Of a DNA stretch of 64,000 bases, positions 1 through 13,400 are shown in pieces. Position numbers and translations under genes: made by a program. Each line of letters opens with the position of its first letter. Positions within the stretch are counted from its first letter, which is position 1. The stretch comes from Tubulanus polymorphus (taxonomy: Eukaryota; Nemertea; Palaeonemertea; Tubulaniformes; Tubulanidae), in contig NC_134031.1 in the NCBI RefSeq assembly GCF_964204645.1, positions 9,464,501 to 9,528,500 of the forward strand, written 5' to 3'. The notes beneath the pieces were generated by a model. It was not told the DNA's origin. It saw nothing but the letters and a program-made list of their open reading frames with translations, and did not search any database.

Positions 1-1243
1 AACGCAACTACCTATTGTGCATCGCTTCTGCCTCTACGCTGACCTCTAACTCTAGCCTTACCCCTAAGCTTGGGTAGCAGGGTGTAATATTTGAAATATT
101 TGGCTGATAGTCAAAACAAAAATCACTTCCGGGTTCTTTGCTTTTATCAGAGTCCGATTCACTGCTTATTTCCAGGTCAGAAGCACTCTCTTCATCGGCT
201 TGAATAATGCATAAGGCTTTGTTAACACTATATGTTCATCCTGACATGAAATGGGCACTTAACCCTACTTCAAATGTGATTTTGAGAATTTTTACCTTCA
301 TGACGTGTGAGTCGATGACGTTATTTTCGTGTCACCTTATAACTTGTTGTTGAGATGTCCACCCCTATTGAAAAAAAGGTCATTGGTGATCAAATATGGC
401 TGCCAGTAAGGTGGTCATCTTGAATTTCTTGTTTGCATGATGCAGCCCGCAATTCTTGATGGATTTCCGCAAAATTTGGTGTGAGGATCAGGGTAGGGAA
501 GCTGTCAATGTCTATTATTGTACATGGAGGTCGTCGGCTTTCAAATATGACCGCCAGGGCAGCCATCTTGATTATCTAGCATGAAACGGCCCGCAATTCT
601 TTATGCATTTTCATGATAATTCGTGTAAGAATTTTGGTAGGTGAAATGTCTACCCCTCATTGAAAATTGAGGTCAAGTATGGCCGCCAGGGTTGCCATCC
701 ATTTTCTTTTCAGCACGATGCAGCCTACAATTCTTTATGCATTTTTTCATGTAGTGTGATGTTTACGGCAGCTATGCTACTGACATGCTTGCTACTGAAA
801 CTACTATATTTTGCGAAGTTCCGAAATGAATTATGTTGTTGAGATGAATTCACAGAATTTTCCGATTGTAAATGGCGTCACAATTCAATTGAGCTATCAC
901 CAGTGCAATGGAGAATACAAGTTTTCAGCGAGCTCACTTCAAACCTATTTTTTCAGCATTTCAAAGTCCAAAATCAATTTTCTCTGCATTTTCAAAATAT
1001 GTGAAACTGTCTGTGTTGCCCAGCCTCTAACAGCCCAGTGGACCTAAATACCCTATCATGCCAAGAATTCTAAGATTTGTAGCTCATTACAAGATCTCTT
1101 GTGATCAGTTTTCAAGCACATTGATTTCTGTATTCATTCACCAGGGAGGGTTGAATATTGAATTGTCAGATTGTCAAGCATTTCACCAAGGGGGCATGGT
1201 GTTCCCTGGACCTCTAGTTATCTGCACATCTTCCTTTGAACAG
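1..1243. repeat. MED24 intron, made of dispersed repeats
   Basis: No exon is recognisable here. Bases ~378-775 match 27458-27790 (a dispersed repeat). Bases ~1148-1235 are the 3' end of the 'CCCTGGACCCCTAGTT' repeat family seen in full at 6287-7503 and 9440-10634. Confidence 0.6.
378..775 (+). repeat. Dispersed repeat, copy 1 (pair at 27458-27790)
   Basis: Shares long near-identical stretches, such as GCAGCCCGCAATTCTTGATG, with 27458-27790. It contains three degenerate internal units, each with 'GCCAGGG..GCCATC'. Family unknown to me. Confidence 0.6.
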
Positions 1244-1484
1244 GTGTAATTTGATGACAGTCATTTTACAACGGATGGTACAAGATCTACTGCCTGAAGG
1301 CTCGATTAAAACGTCAATTGGTCCAGAACTCTGTTTGACAAAGAATCAACTGGCATTAGATTTATTAACAACCACTTGGAAAGATATAAATAAGAAAGGT
1401 TGCATTACACTAAAATATATTCATACAATGGAACAACTACTCAATATTGGGGGAAGCCGCTGGTTCTGTGATGGGATTGTCAAG
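1244..1484 (+). CDS. MED24: MED24 exon (first in window)
   Basis: The acceptor is TTTGAACAG at 1235-1243, directly after the 3' end of a dispersed repeat. The donor is CAAG^GTAAGA after 1484. The exon encodes the segment with ILQRMVQDLL and GGSRWFCDGIVK and ends on a codon boundary. The acceptor has a weak pyrimidine tract, so the exact start is a little less sure than the rest. Confidence 0.85.
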
Positions 1485-4400
1485 GTAAGAGATAAGACAT
1501 TTTCATTTGTGATCCCATATATGTTATTTCCTTCCTTAAAAATCTGCTTAGAAATCCAGAACACCTGATATTTTGGATTGTCATGAGTATAGTAACCATC
1601 AAAACGCTTTCGTTGTTGGTAATGAACAATTATTGACAATGAAGCTGTTATGACTTTGGTTCGAATCCGGAGCTGTTTGGATGCGCCGATATGTCCAAAA
1701 CTTGATGCAATTCAGATATCTGATAATATTATTCACTTTATTTCTGCGCCGAGTTTCACACACGCAACAAGAATGGAATTAAGCGATGACGGCGATTCAA
1801 ATCTATAAAAAACCAAAATTAATCCTTAAGTAATTGTAGTACTTGGAAACTATTTAAACGTCGTTTCTAAAGATTATGTCCGCTTACTTGTTAATACAAA
1901 ATACAGAATTCTTAATAAACTTAAAGTACAGAACTATCTTACCGAGTTTGCCTCCAGATATTTTATCACGTTTCTTCCCCAAGCGCCATGACAGTATTGT
2001 CCCCAACCTGACCAATGGTCATTAACATTAAGCAAAACGAAAACTGACGAAACAAAAAGACATCATATTCTTAATAAAATTATCTTGAATAATTTAGAAG
2101 CGTTACTACACATTTCGACCCCTGGGACTATTTAAAAAGGTAATCAGCATTGTACATATAATCTGTTTTATTAACAGGAAATGCTTTGCCAGAGTCACCC
2201 AGAAGACTTACAGAAGGCTGTTTGTCTAACGTATGGACTTTTTCATATGGATATTGAACAATTGACTTTGTGTTTATTATGTAATACAATTCCATTGATA
2301 TTACAAAGTACAGACTACAAAAGCTTGATTTTAATCGACCCAAAAGGACGGACTCTAGCACAGCTATGTACCATGTGTGTTGCAGCTACTTTCCAAGTCA
2401 AACAGCACGGAAAAGGTTGGAATTGTTTCTTTGTTTTTCCCTTTGCAACTGAATACCTCTGTGCATGGATTTGATATTTATCTTTTCTCAGATTCATTGA
2501 GTCTGGTTCGTAGGGGTCGGAAACGCACTCGAAAGGAATATGAAATGGATGAAGAAATTGAGGAAGTTAAACCAAACAAACAGCGCAAACTTCATGAAGA
2601 AGTTTTAACACTTACAACAGAGGATTTTAATTATGGTAATTATGGTAATTCAATCTTAAAACATATTTCGCATTTAGCCCACTTGGTGTGTAGCCAAGGC
2701 TTGCACTAGTGCTTATCAATAGACTTACACACACACGCACACATCCGCACACACATGCACTATACACTATTGAAACTGTAACATGGCTTGCTAGCATGCC
2801 TATGAATGCATTGTTTCAAATGAAAGTTTTTTTTTATGCCCCCACAATGTGTTTTGGGGGCATACTGTATTCACTTCGTCGTCTGTCCGTCCGTCTGTCC
2901 ACAGTGGTTTCCGTGCCCTAGCACCTAAAACATGAAATTCAACAATTGTGTTGTATTAGATGAGGTAAGTAACTGATAATTTTTGGGTCCTGTAGGTCCA
3001 AGGTCAAGGTCATAGGAAGCCATTTTGTGAATTTAATTTCTGGGCTCAATTTCATAAACTGTTTTGAAAATGTAGTGAAAACTATGGATGGGATATCCTA
3101 GAGACTGTAGGTAACTGTGTAGATTTAGGGTCCTGTCGAGGTGTTTTGTATTTTTCATTTCTGACCTCTAAATCATAGATGGTGTAAGATAGTTTGGTCA
3201 AATTTTATTGATGGTTTACCCTAGAGACCCTGTACTGTAGAATTTTCTGAATGCCAGATTCATCGGAAGTTTCAGTAACATTGTTTCAATGACATGGTTT
3301 CCACACAAAAGGCTCTTTTGCTTGCCAAGTGAGGGCATATTCGAACAAATCACATATTTAAGCGTAATCCATTCTCGGAATCGTAGCGAGCAGAATTTTG
3401 AAATAGGGTTTCATAAAAATGTTTTCTGCATTTTTCACGAAAATTAAATCGGGAAAATTTCAATTTTTATCAGCCAATCAGGAAGTTGTGTCTTCCCTGT
3501 GATTGGTTTATCTGAAAATATCAGCAGCTGTTCACGTGAATTATCCTGATTTCATTACTGGCGCTTTTGCGCATGACGTCATGTATCATCATGCGACAAT
3601 ACTTCCGCGTTCGCTACGTGTTCGCTGATGGGCCATTTACTGGGAAATTCCACAGAAGCCTAATGTGGTGTGTTACAAGCGCTGTGATTGGCCCGACCCG
3701 ATTCTGGCATGGCTTTAGCTTAGTGGGTTCGAATTCCTTGACGGGTGAAGATGATGGATCCTATCGATGCTATCAACAAATAAGTTTCCCGGTTGGGCAG
3801 CCGCGGATATCTACCGGAAGTGTTCCGGTACGATATTTCGAGGTTTCTTTGAATTTTGGAGTGATATTGAAATCCGGTAAATGTAGATTGTGAAAACCCA
3901 TTGCATGATATTTGTATTACTTAATCAACGAAAGCGTCGGGCCGTACCAGGAGTTTTCCCGATTCAAATAGCTCAATAGCCTACTTCTTCGTGTTCGTCC
4001 ACCTCAATTTTCACTCCGCCGATCTCTGACATGATTCTGTCGCCGTCGGCGCTGTGATTGCTCTATTCGTACCACCAAAATTTTTTCTATATCAGGGAGG
4101 TCTGGAGAATAAAAAAGTCAAAATTTGGATATCACGTAGGCCTGATTTCATCGAATAAGTCGACCATGGTCGTTACGTTTCCGTACCAATTACCACCTAA
4201 AACCGTCTGAACAATTTTGTCACAACCAACATTTCGTTTACAGAAATCAGGTGTTCACGTGAACCCGCGGTATCGTCTACTGTTCTACTTGCGGGTTTTA
4301 TTTTAAGATTTAAAATCGTATTTCTAGATCGATTTCTATGAAATCTTTAGTTGATTTGGTGTTTGGGAGGAATTTTTATTTGCTCTACAGAAAATTCACC

Positions 4401-7400
4401 CTTGACAATTGCGCAAGGTTCGCGAAAAAATAGCTTTTCCCAAATCGGGTGTATGACCCTGATATGCTAATTAGCGCAAGGTTCGCGAAAAAATAGCTTT
4501 TCCCAAATCGGGTGTATGACCCTGATATGCTAATTAGCCATGTGCTCGAAATGCAAATTCAATCAAATTTTATTCTGCCAAGAAAATGTTAAATCCAATT
4601 CGCTTTCCGAGAGTTAATGGTATGCTGCACGGAACAAAGTTGTTTTGAGATGGGTCTTGAAGCTATTGAGGTCGAGAGATCTTAACCATCTAGTTCAAAA
4701 GTTTTGAAGACGCTTCAAGGTAATGTCTTGATATTTGGTGTATACGTGTATCTACCCTAGACACATCTTCAGGCCAAAAACTGGCCCTGTCAGATTCAAG
4801 ATGGCTGACTGGCAGCCATTGTTGTTCGCCAAAATCAGCACTTTTTACACATTTTTGAAGTTTTTGAGGGAAATTTTGAAGACACTTTTATCAATAACCT
4901 TGATCATTCGTATATTTGTATCCCCCAAGGGCCCATCGGCATGAGAAAAATTGGGTCGATCGGACTCAAGATGGCCGTCCTGTGACCTTTTTTGTTCCCA
5001 AAAATGTCAATTTTGTCCTGAATTCCTGTAGCTTTCTAATGGTGTGCCATTTTTCATTGCAATTTGTATTGGGTATTCTTTGGAAAGGGATCTTTTATAT
5101 CCGAGAGCGTATTTTTGACCAGGCAATTATGACGCAATTGGCGGCAATCTTGGGGTCATCAGTACTCATTCGTAGGTGGAAAAAAAGTTTTTCCACGTCA
5201 TATTGATACTTAAGCATATTTTGCTACCATAATCAATTGGAAAGTTGTATCTCTTGACATGTTCTATGATTGAGGTGAGTTTCAAGCTCATTGGTTTTTT
5301 TTGTGGCCACCAGGTTGAACAATACAATAACTTAGTATTTCTATATTACATTCGTTCCTGCTGTCTGTGTTAACACACGATTGTACTATGTAAATGATAT
5401 TGAGCAGGGAGTGTATATTGATAAATATAACCCACAGATTACATCATTTATAAAAAGCAAATCTGACAGGCTGGCCATTGTGCCCCTTGGGGCTCTTGTT
5501 AACATGTTTGAGGAGTTTCAGTTAGATTCATCGGGGACGAAAATCCGCAGAGACGCAGATTTCAGCGGTTGAAGGTCCATTTTCATGGGCTTGCAAGCCC
5601 ATATTGCTATCACACGGATTGATAACTTGCTTGGGGAGTCGATAACTTTCGTTAGAAACTTACTTGGGCTCTGATATTTACGCACATTTAATGCAGTAAT
5701 ATAATCTAGGTTCCTTTCGTAAATTGGCTATATCGGTTGTCGTTTTCATTGTTTTATGATTTTGTTTAATCGTTTTTGTTATTTCAGCAGCGCATACCAA
5801 CCTTGGTTGAGCGTGCGTAATCAGTCTTGAAATTGGTATTCATGCGCGGCATAGTACTGCCGACAATTCAATTCATTTTTTATTGACACAATTAAAATAT
5901 CACAATAAACCATTTACTTTCACGTTTTTGAAAAACTATTTTATTTTTCTTTTACTTTCATTAGGTGCTGGCATTTGTGGCCATTTGAAAAATCTCTGTA
6001 TGAACATTATTTATATTTTTCAGTTTAAATATCTAAAACTTAAAAACCGCTTTTCTATAAAATAAATTCTGAATTGAATTGAAGACTGGTTCCCTGTCTC
6101 CAAAGAGCCAGGGGGCGGTAGTCTATGGTGGCAATAAACTTTATCGGATGATCGTAGTGGATTGTCGTTTGAAGGAAATGCAACTTATTCTTGCTTAATG
6201 TCTTTATTATTTAAAAAAAAAAAATCGTGGCTCCTATTTTCGTGTTCGCTTCTCTTCACCTGAAGTAACTGGAGTTAGTCACGTCTTTAGCCCACTGAGG
6301 ACTTCAGTCCCTGCGGGCTATTGAGTTCACTTTTCGTCCACCGTCCGTCCGTCTGTCCATAGACGGAATCCAATTATTTTGGGAAGTTTTGAAGACGCTT
6401 CAATGTAATGTCTTGATATTTGGATTACACATGTATCTATCTACGCTAGACATGTCTTCAGCCCAAAAACTGGTCCTGTCAGAATCAAGATGGCCGACTG
6501 GCAGTCATTGTTGTTCGCCAAAATCAGCACTTTTTACACATTTTTGAAGTTTTTGAGGGAAATTTTGAAGACGCTTTGATTAATTTCCTTGATCTTTGTT
6601 TTATATTTGAATCCTCCAAGGGCCCATCAGCAAAAGAAAAATTGGGTCGATCGGACTCAAGATGGTCGTCCTATGACCTTTTTAGTGCCCAAAAATATCA
6701 ATTTTGGCGGGAATTCTGGGTCCTGTAGCTTCCTACTGATTTGCCATTTTTCATTGCAATTTGTGATGGCCAATTATGACGCAATTGGTGGTCATCTTGG
6801 TGTCATCAGTACTCATTGGTAGGTGGGGAAAAGTTTTCCACATTATATTAATACCTAAGCATATTGTGTTACTACAATCAATTGGAAAGTTGTAGCCCAT
6901 ACATGATGTGTTCTATGATTTTGGTGAAGGCCATTGGTTAATGTATATGGCCACCAGGGGGCGTTGAATAATACAATAACTTAGTGTTTCTATATTATAT
7001 TTGTACCTATGCCTATTTTGTTACCACAATCAATTGCAAAGCTGTAGCTCATGACATCGTCTATGATTGTGCTGAGTGTTGAGGACATTAGTTATTCTAT
7101 ATGGTCACCAGGGGGCGTTAAATAGTAGAATAACGTAGTATTTCCTTATTAGATTGGTACCTAGGCATATTTTGTTATCATGATCAATTGCAAAGTTATA
7201 GTTCATGACATGTTCTATGATTGTGGTGAGTTTCAAGGTCATTGGGTTTTGCATATGGTCACCAGGGGGCGTTGATAAGGAAAGTAACTTAGTTTTTCCA
7301 TATTAAGTTGGTAACGAGGCATATTTTGTTATCACAATCAATTACAAAATCGTAGCTGCTGACACGTTTTATGATTGTGGTGGGTTTCAAGGTCATTGCT

Positions 7401-10400
7401 TTTTTATATAGTCACCAGGGGGTGTTGAATATTAAAATTGTTGGATTGTTGAGCATTTGAAACCACTTCCCAAGTGGGCATGGTGTCCCTGGACCCCTAG
7501 TTTCTTTCAGTTGTAAATATTTCTATGCAAAATCATTTCAACACAATCCGATAAGTAATCTAGCAATTATCAAAATGATGATAGATTCCGTTAAGACACT
7601 GCAATATTCAAATAACAACTTCCCAAAAGCTTGCACTTACTTGGTCCACGTCTACAATAAAACCATTCCGATTCCCAGTCCGTGTGTAACATTTCATGTA
7701 GTGATGTGACAACACCGATCTCTTAGCTCTTTTAAAAGTAATCAGATCAAAGTTCGATTAATTCTACTACAGAAATACAAAACCACCAAGCCAGCTTTCA
7801 GTACAACCATGTCAGCAAGCCCATTTTTAGAATTTCTTTCTTGTTATCATTCTTGAGATTGATGTAGAACTGTTGAGAAAATGATGGGGGGGGGGGGATT
7901 TGGGTCTTGGGAAAAAGTTGATAGTTAGATCGTAGCACACTTAAAGAACAGACTGTAAAAGTGTCTTATAAAACCGGTGCTACAATATTTCTGAAATCTT
8001 TTTTACAACAATATCATTGCGAAACATATATAGAACTCATTCTATCCTTGCAATTTGGCTTACGATTTGTCTGTGATCAATTCTTTGCGGTTGTAAGTAA
8101 ACTCATATAGAAACGATTTCAATGAAAAAAACCGTTGACTCGCCTCCCGACGATCCAACAAGATGATCAGGTCATAGTTCGACCTGAGCTTAGCTTAAGA
8201 TGATCTTGACCTAGGTGACAACTGCCCACTAAGGAATCAAGGAAGGATTTCAATATTTCTGACCGTAAGGATCTAGGAACCACATGAACTGGGATGATTT
8301 TCTCAGTTTTAGTAACTTGGTGTGTATAAGATAACATCGCATCCATAATACATTATTGGTCTGCCCTTCAACTGAGTTCTCGAAAAAGAGTTTTTCATCG
8401 TTGACTGTGTACGATGAATATAATTTCCGTTCTAGGATATGACAAACTTAAGGGCAAACAGAATTATCATAGTAGATATTTATCATTATACTTCGTACGA
8501 CTTAGGGATATCAGGGTGACACGACAATGTTATGAATAACGACTTCAACTAAATTGAATCCATGATGATTATCTCCTGCTCTATGAATGAATTCTACAAA
8601 TCAAAATCAAATGTTCTTTATTTAATTGCAGATTTCAGCACGGACAAGGAAGAAGTTGAGTTAGTTCCACAATATGATACTAAAGATCCGCTGAATAAAG
8701 CTTTGGGTATGTCCTAAAATTATTCTAATCTGATTGTTTTAAAGATTTGAATTGTTTTTTTCAATGTTTCTGAGTTTGACGTTAAAATATCGCATTTACC
8801 TTTCACCTTGTTATCTATTTGTGGGGGTATTTAAAATAGGTTATCCTTGAAGGTCATTCACAGAAGGAACTTATATATAGAAATCTTCATTAAGTTGGGA
8901 TTGTTTTGGTTAAAATGTGTCGTATCAAACTTAGACACATCTGCAGCGAAAAGTTTTGCAGAATAAGAGCGAATTTTGCAAAATTTTGATGTGTACAGGG
9001 AGTTCCCAAAAAACATAATGCTGTGAAAAAAGATTATAATCACCATGTCATGTGAAATTCCTGGGATCATCATCGTATTGTACCATTCCAGGTATTTAAT
9101 AGCCCTAAATCTGTAAGTTGCTCATAAAAGTGTGCATGCACTCTTTTACATTTTTTGCAAGTTGCTCATGCACACATTATTTCTGCTCATGGTTAGAAGT
9201 ATGAGCACATAATTTTGTTCATGCATGTCAAAACACATGTGAGCAGAAATCCAAGGTATAAATTCTTGCTCATGTCCTCAATATATAAAGAGTTTTTTAA
9301 CTTCATATTGGATAAAATATAATTAATTGCATATACTAGACTTACGAATTTTTATACCTACCCGTCATACAAATACCCTATACGATATTTATGCATAATA
9401 ACAGAAAGTGGATGTATTTTATAGCTCACTAGGCCATTTTAGCCCACTTTGGACTTTAGTCCCAGCGGGCCATTGCGTTCACTTTTCGTCCAGACGTCCG
9501 TCCGTCCATAGACGGAATCCAGTTATTTTGGGAAGTTTTGAAGACACTTCAATGTAATGTCTTGATATACGGGTTACACATGTATCTACCCTAGACAAAT
9601 CTTCAGCCCTAAAACTGGCCCTGTCAGAGTCAAGATGGCCGACTGGCAGCCATTGTTGTTCGCCAGAATCAGCACTTTTTACACATTTTTGAACTTTTTG
9701 AGGGAAATTTTGAAAACGCTTCGATCAATTACCTTGATCTTTCGTATATATATTTGATCCCCTATCAGCATAAGAAAAATTGGGTCGATCGGACTTAAGA
9801 TGGCCATCCTATGACCTTTTTAGTGCCCAAAAATGTCAGCTTCCTATGATGGGTATTCTTTGGAAAGGGAAGTTTTATACCTGAGACAGGGATTTTTGAT
9901 CAGCCAATTATGGCGCAATTGGCGGCCATCTTGGTGTTATCAGTACTCATTCGTAGGCGGGAAAAAGTTTATGTTGATACCTAAGCATAATTTGTTACCA
10001 CAATCAATTAGGAAGTTATAGCCCATAACGTGTTCTATGATTTTGGTGTGTCTCAAGGTCATTGGTTTTTGTATATGGCCACCAGGGGGCGATGAGAATA
10101 ATACAATAACTTAGTATTTCTATATCATGTTCGTACCTATGCATATTTAGTTACCACAATCAATCGCAAAGTTGTAGCTCATGACATCGTCCATGATTGT
10201 GGTGAGTTTTAAGGACATTAGTTATTCTATGTGGTCACCAGGGGGCGTTGAATAGTACAATAACTTAGTATTTCCTTATTAGATTGTTACCTAGGCATAT
10301 TTTTGTTACCATGATCAATTGCAAAGTTGTAGTTCATGACATGGTCTATGATTGTAGAGAGTTTCAAGGTCATTGGGTTATGCATATGGTCACCAGGGGG

Positions 10401-13400
10401 CATTGAATAGTAGAATAACTTAGTATTTCCATATTAAATTGGTAACGAGTCATATTTTGTTATCACAATCAATTACAAAATTGTAGCTGCTGACATGTTC
10501 AATGATTGTGGTGAGTTTCAAGGTCATTGGTTTTTGTATATGGTTACCAGGGGTCGTTGAATATTCAAATTGTTAGATTGTTGAGCATTTGAAACCACTT
10601 CCCAAGTGGGCATGGTGTCCCTGGACCCCTAGTTCTAATAGCTTAGTTTATGGGGTAGACAGTAAAATATCATTACGGAGGGAGAAATGAAAATATGGAA
10701 AAATTTACCTCTGAGATAAAATCACTTTTTGATGTAAGAGTGAACTGATGATCTTTCTATATTATGTTTGTACCTATGCATATTTTGTTACCACAATCAA
10801 TTGCAAAGTTGTAGCTCATGACAGGGGGCGTTGAATAGTACAATAACTTCGTATTTCCTTATTAGATTGGTACCTAGGCATATTTTTGTAACCATGATCA
10901 ATTGCAAAGTCGTAGTTCATGACATGGTCTATGATTGTGGTGAGTTTCAAGGTCATTGGGTTTTGCATATGGTCACCAGGGGGCGTTGAATAGTAGAATA
11001 ACTAAGTATTTCCATATTAAATTGGTAACGAGGCTATTTTGTTATCACAATCAATTACAAAATCTTCTGGCAAAAGTTGAATGGGAAGCATATGTGAAGG
11101 AAAAACTGAGAAATCCATGTCCAATCGAGCAATCATTCTCATAAGCAGCCATGTTTGGTCTCGAATATTTCTAACAAAAGGGAACTTGATAGCGTCGATG
11201 TCTTCAACTCTCGGGGGTGTCTGACATACACAAGGTTTCTTTTAAGGGATAAAACCCAGGTCACAATTTTTAAGATTGAGCGACTTTGTTTTCCCTCTTT
11301 TGATTGGTTCCCGTAGATTTGATGTATGGTTTTCTGGTTGTTCCTGAAACACCACACAGGCCATTGTGTAGAAGGTATTAAATCCATCGATTGTTTCACT
11401 GTTGAGGTCAATGTTGTCGTCACATTCTTGTATAAAAGATGATGGAACCAATCCTGGTGAACGTGGGTTCTCTCATCACGCATTATTTCTTCCTCAGCAA
11501 TTGATGTAAGTAATCTTTGTAGCTCGTCATACGAACTTGTTATTCCATTAGCGTGAAGAGTATCTATGATGCTCTTCTTTCCATATTCATGGTGAAGTTG
11601 AACAGCCAGTCCCAGGCTCAATGGCGTAAAAAAGGGCTGATGAGAAACAATGGTATTTCTTTTCGTGGTCTTAGATCCCACGAGATTACCCAGTTTTGTT
11701 CAATTGTTTTTTGGAGAGCTTGGATCTAGGCCTATAATCGGGGATCGATCACAATATCAATTTGATACATGCAAACAAGGTTATTTTGTCCACTCAGAGG
11801 TACTGTTTTCGTTTTCGCTCTATGTACTTACCATCACCGGCATAAAACTACGAGCATAGCTTTCACCCTTTTCTTGATTCTTAACATGAGACAACTGTCA
11901 TACGACACCGTTTGAGAAACTCCACAGCAAGATTTTCGAAGCAGACGAATTTGCAAACGGGTTATATTGTTGTTGCGTTATATACATAGTAAGCATACTG
12001 TATGCATAAAAACAAAAAATACATGTCATACATGAGACATTGTCGTTATATATTTCTGAGATGCTGAGATCATCATAATCATATCATAAGCCACTTTTTC
12101 GTTTTGAAAGAATGTAACACATTCTAGGCCTAGATGAATAATTTCAATAACTGAATTAATGACTGCTGGAATTCTGTGCAACGGCCAAAAAGGTATAAGA
12201 ATATGTAAATGCATAGTAACTCACGTTGGACATCATTATTCGTATTCACTTTGCGTGAAGAGGATTTTTGCGGAAATTTTATTGGAAATTGGAAAATTGT
12301 TAAGTTTTTTTAAGCATGTTTCCATGGTAACACGTTCAACAATATAGACAAAATGATAACCAATGGAAAGCTCTGACTGTATAGATTAGTACGGTATACA
12401 ATTTTACTGTTTTTGCAGGTTTTTGTTGTGCCCATAGAAACCGTAGTGACGAACTATCAAGTAAAATATAACAATTTTGCAAAGAATGCCCAAAAACTAT
12501 ATCTTTCAGTAAATATGGTTGAATGATTTTACCTCCATCGAAAAGAGCGGCTCAATATCATTTGAGATCGATATTTTGTTTGCTATTTCCCTTCGTCATA
12601 TATGGCAAAAAAACGCATTAGAAATATTGTATTGATAATAGTAATTCCAACAATGGCTTTGTTCAGAGGCAGTTTCCATGGTGACTGATACCACAAATCA
12701 AGGTTGCATTGTTGCTAAAAATGATTGGCAACAAATAAACTATCATATAAACAATAAACATTTTGGTTGTCTCATGGATGCATTAAACTTGTTAAATTTT
12801 GATTCTGCCGCCCGCCTATTTGAGATACCTGTATCCCATGTGTTTATGTTGGCATAAACAAGTGAAATGTAATTCCAGTTTCATGCTTGACTTGAACTAA
12901 ATGATGCAAAGCAGTGATAATGGCTTTTCTGGAGCTATAAAATACGGTCCCAATTGACAAGTTACTCGGGCATTTGCTCGGCCGAGCGTTATGTCAGAAA
13001 GTTGTTTACTCAGCCGAGTGATTGTTCGAATTCGACAATCCACTTGGCCAAGCTCAGTAAAAGTTAAGTTCTTTACTCGGCCGAGTAAACGATAGAATTC
13101 GCCAATCTACTCGGCCGAGTGACTTATTAATTTCTGCTGTCACACTCGGCCAAGATATCAGTAGTTCGTTCGTTCTGACCCTGTCAGTCGAGCAAACAAT
13201 TAGTTGTCCGTGGGTGCCGCCCGATCGGTTCACAAAATAAAATAAAATTGAATTTGGTCCGGTCCGTATTATGTTCGCGCCACCATTGGCGCGCTCGCTT
13301 CAAGATCATTGATTGAGAATGCCAAGCACGCAACACATAGTTCCTTGTAAGAAAGGTGAAAAAACGAAAAAGTCAATCTCGTCAACTGTAACACCGTCGA

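Noticed and set aside
12950-12960. Eight-base target duplication of the KDZ element
   Set aside because: Flanks CCAATTGA and ATTCTGAA do not match; shifting the boundary by a few bases did not give a convincing duplication.
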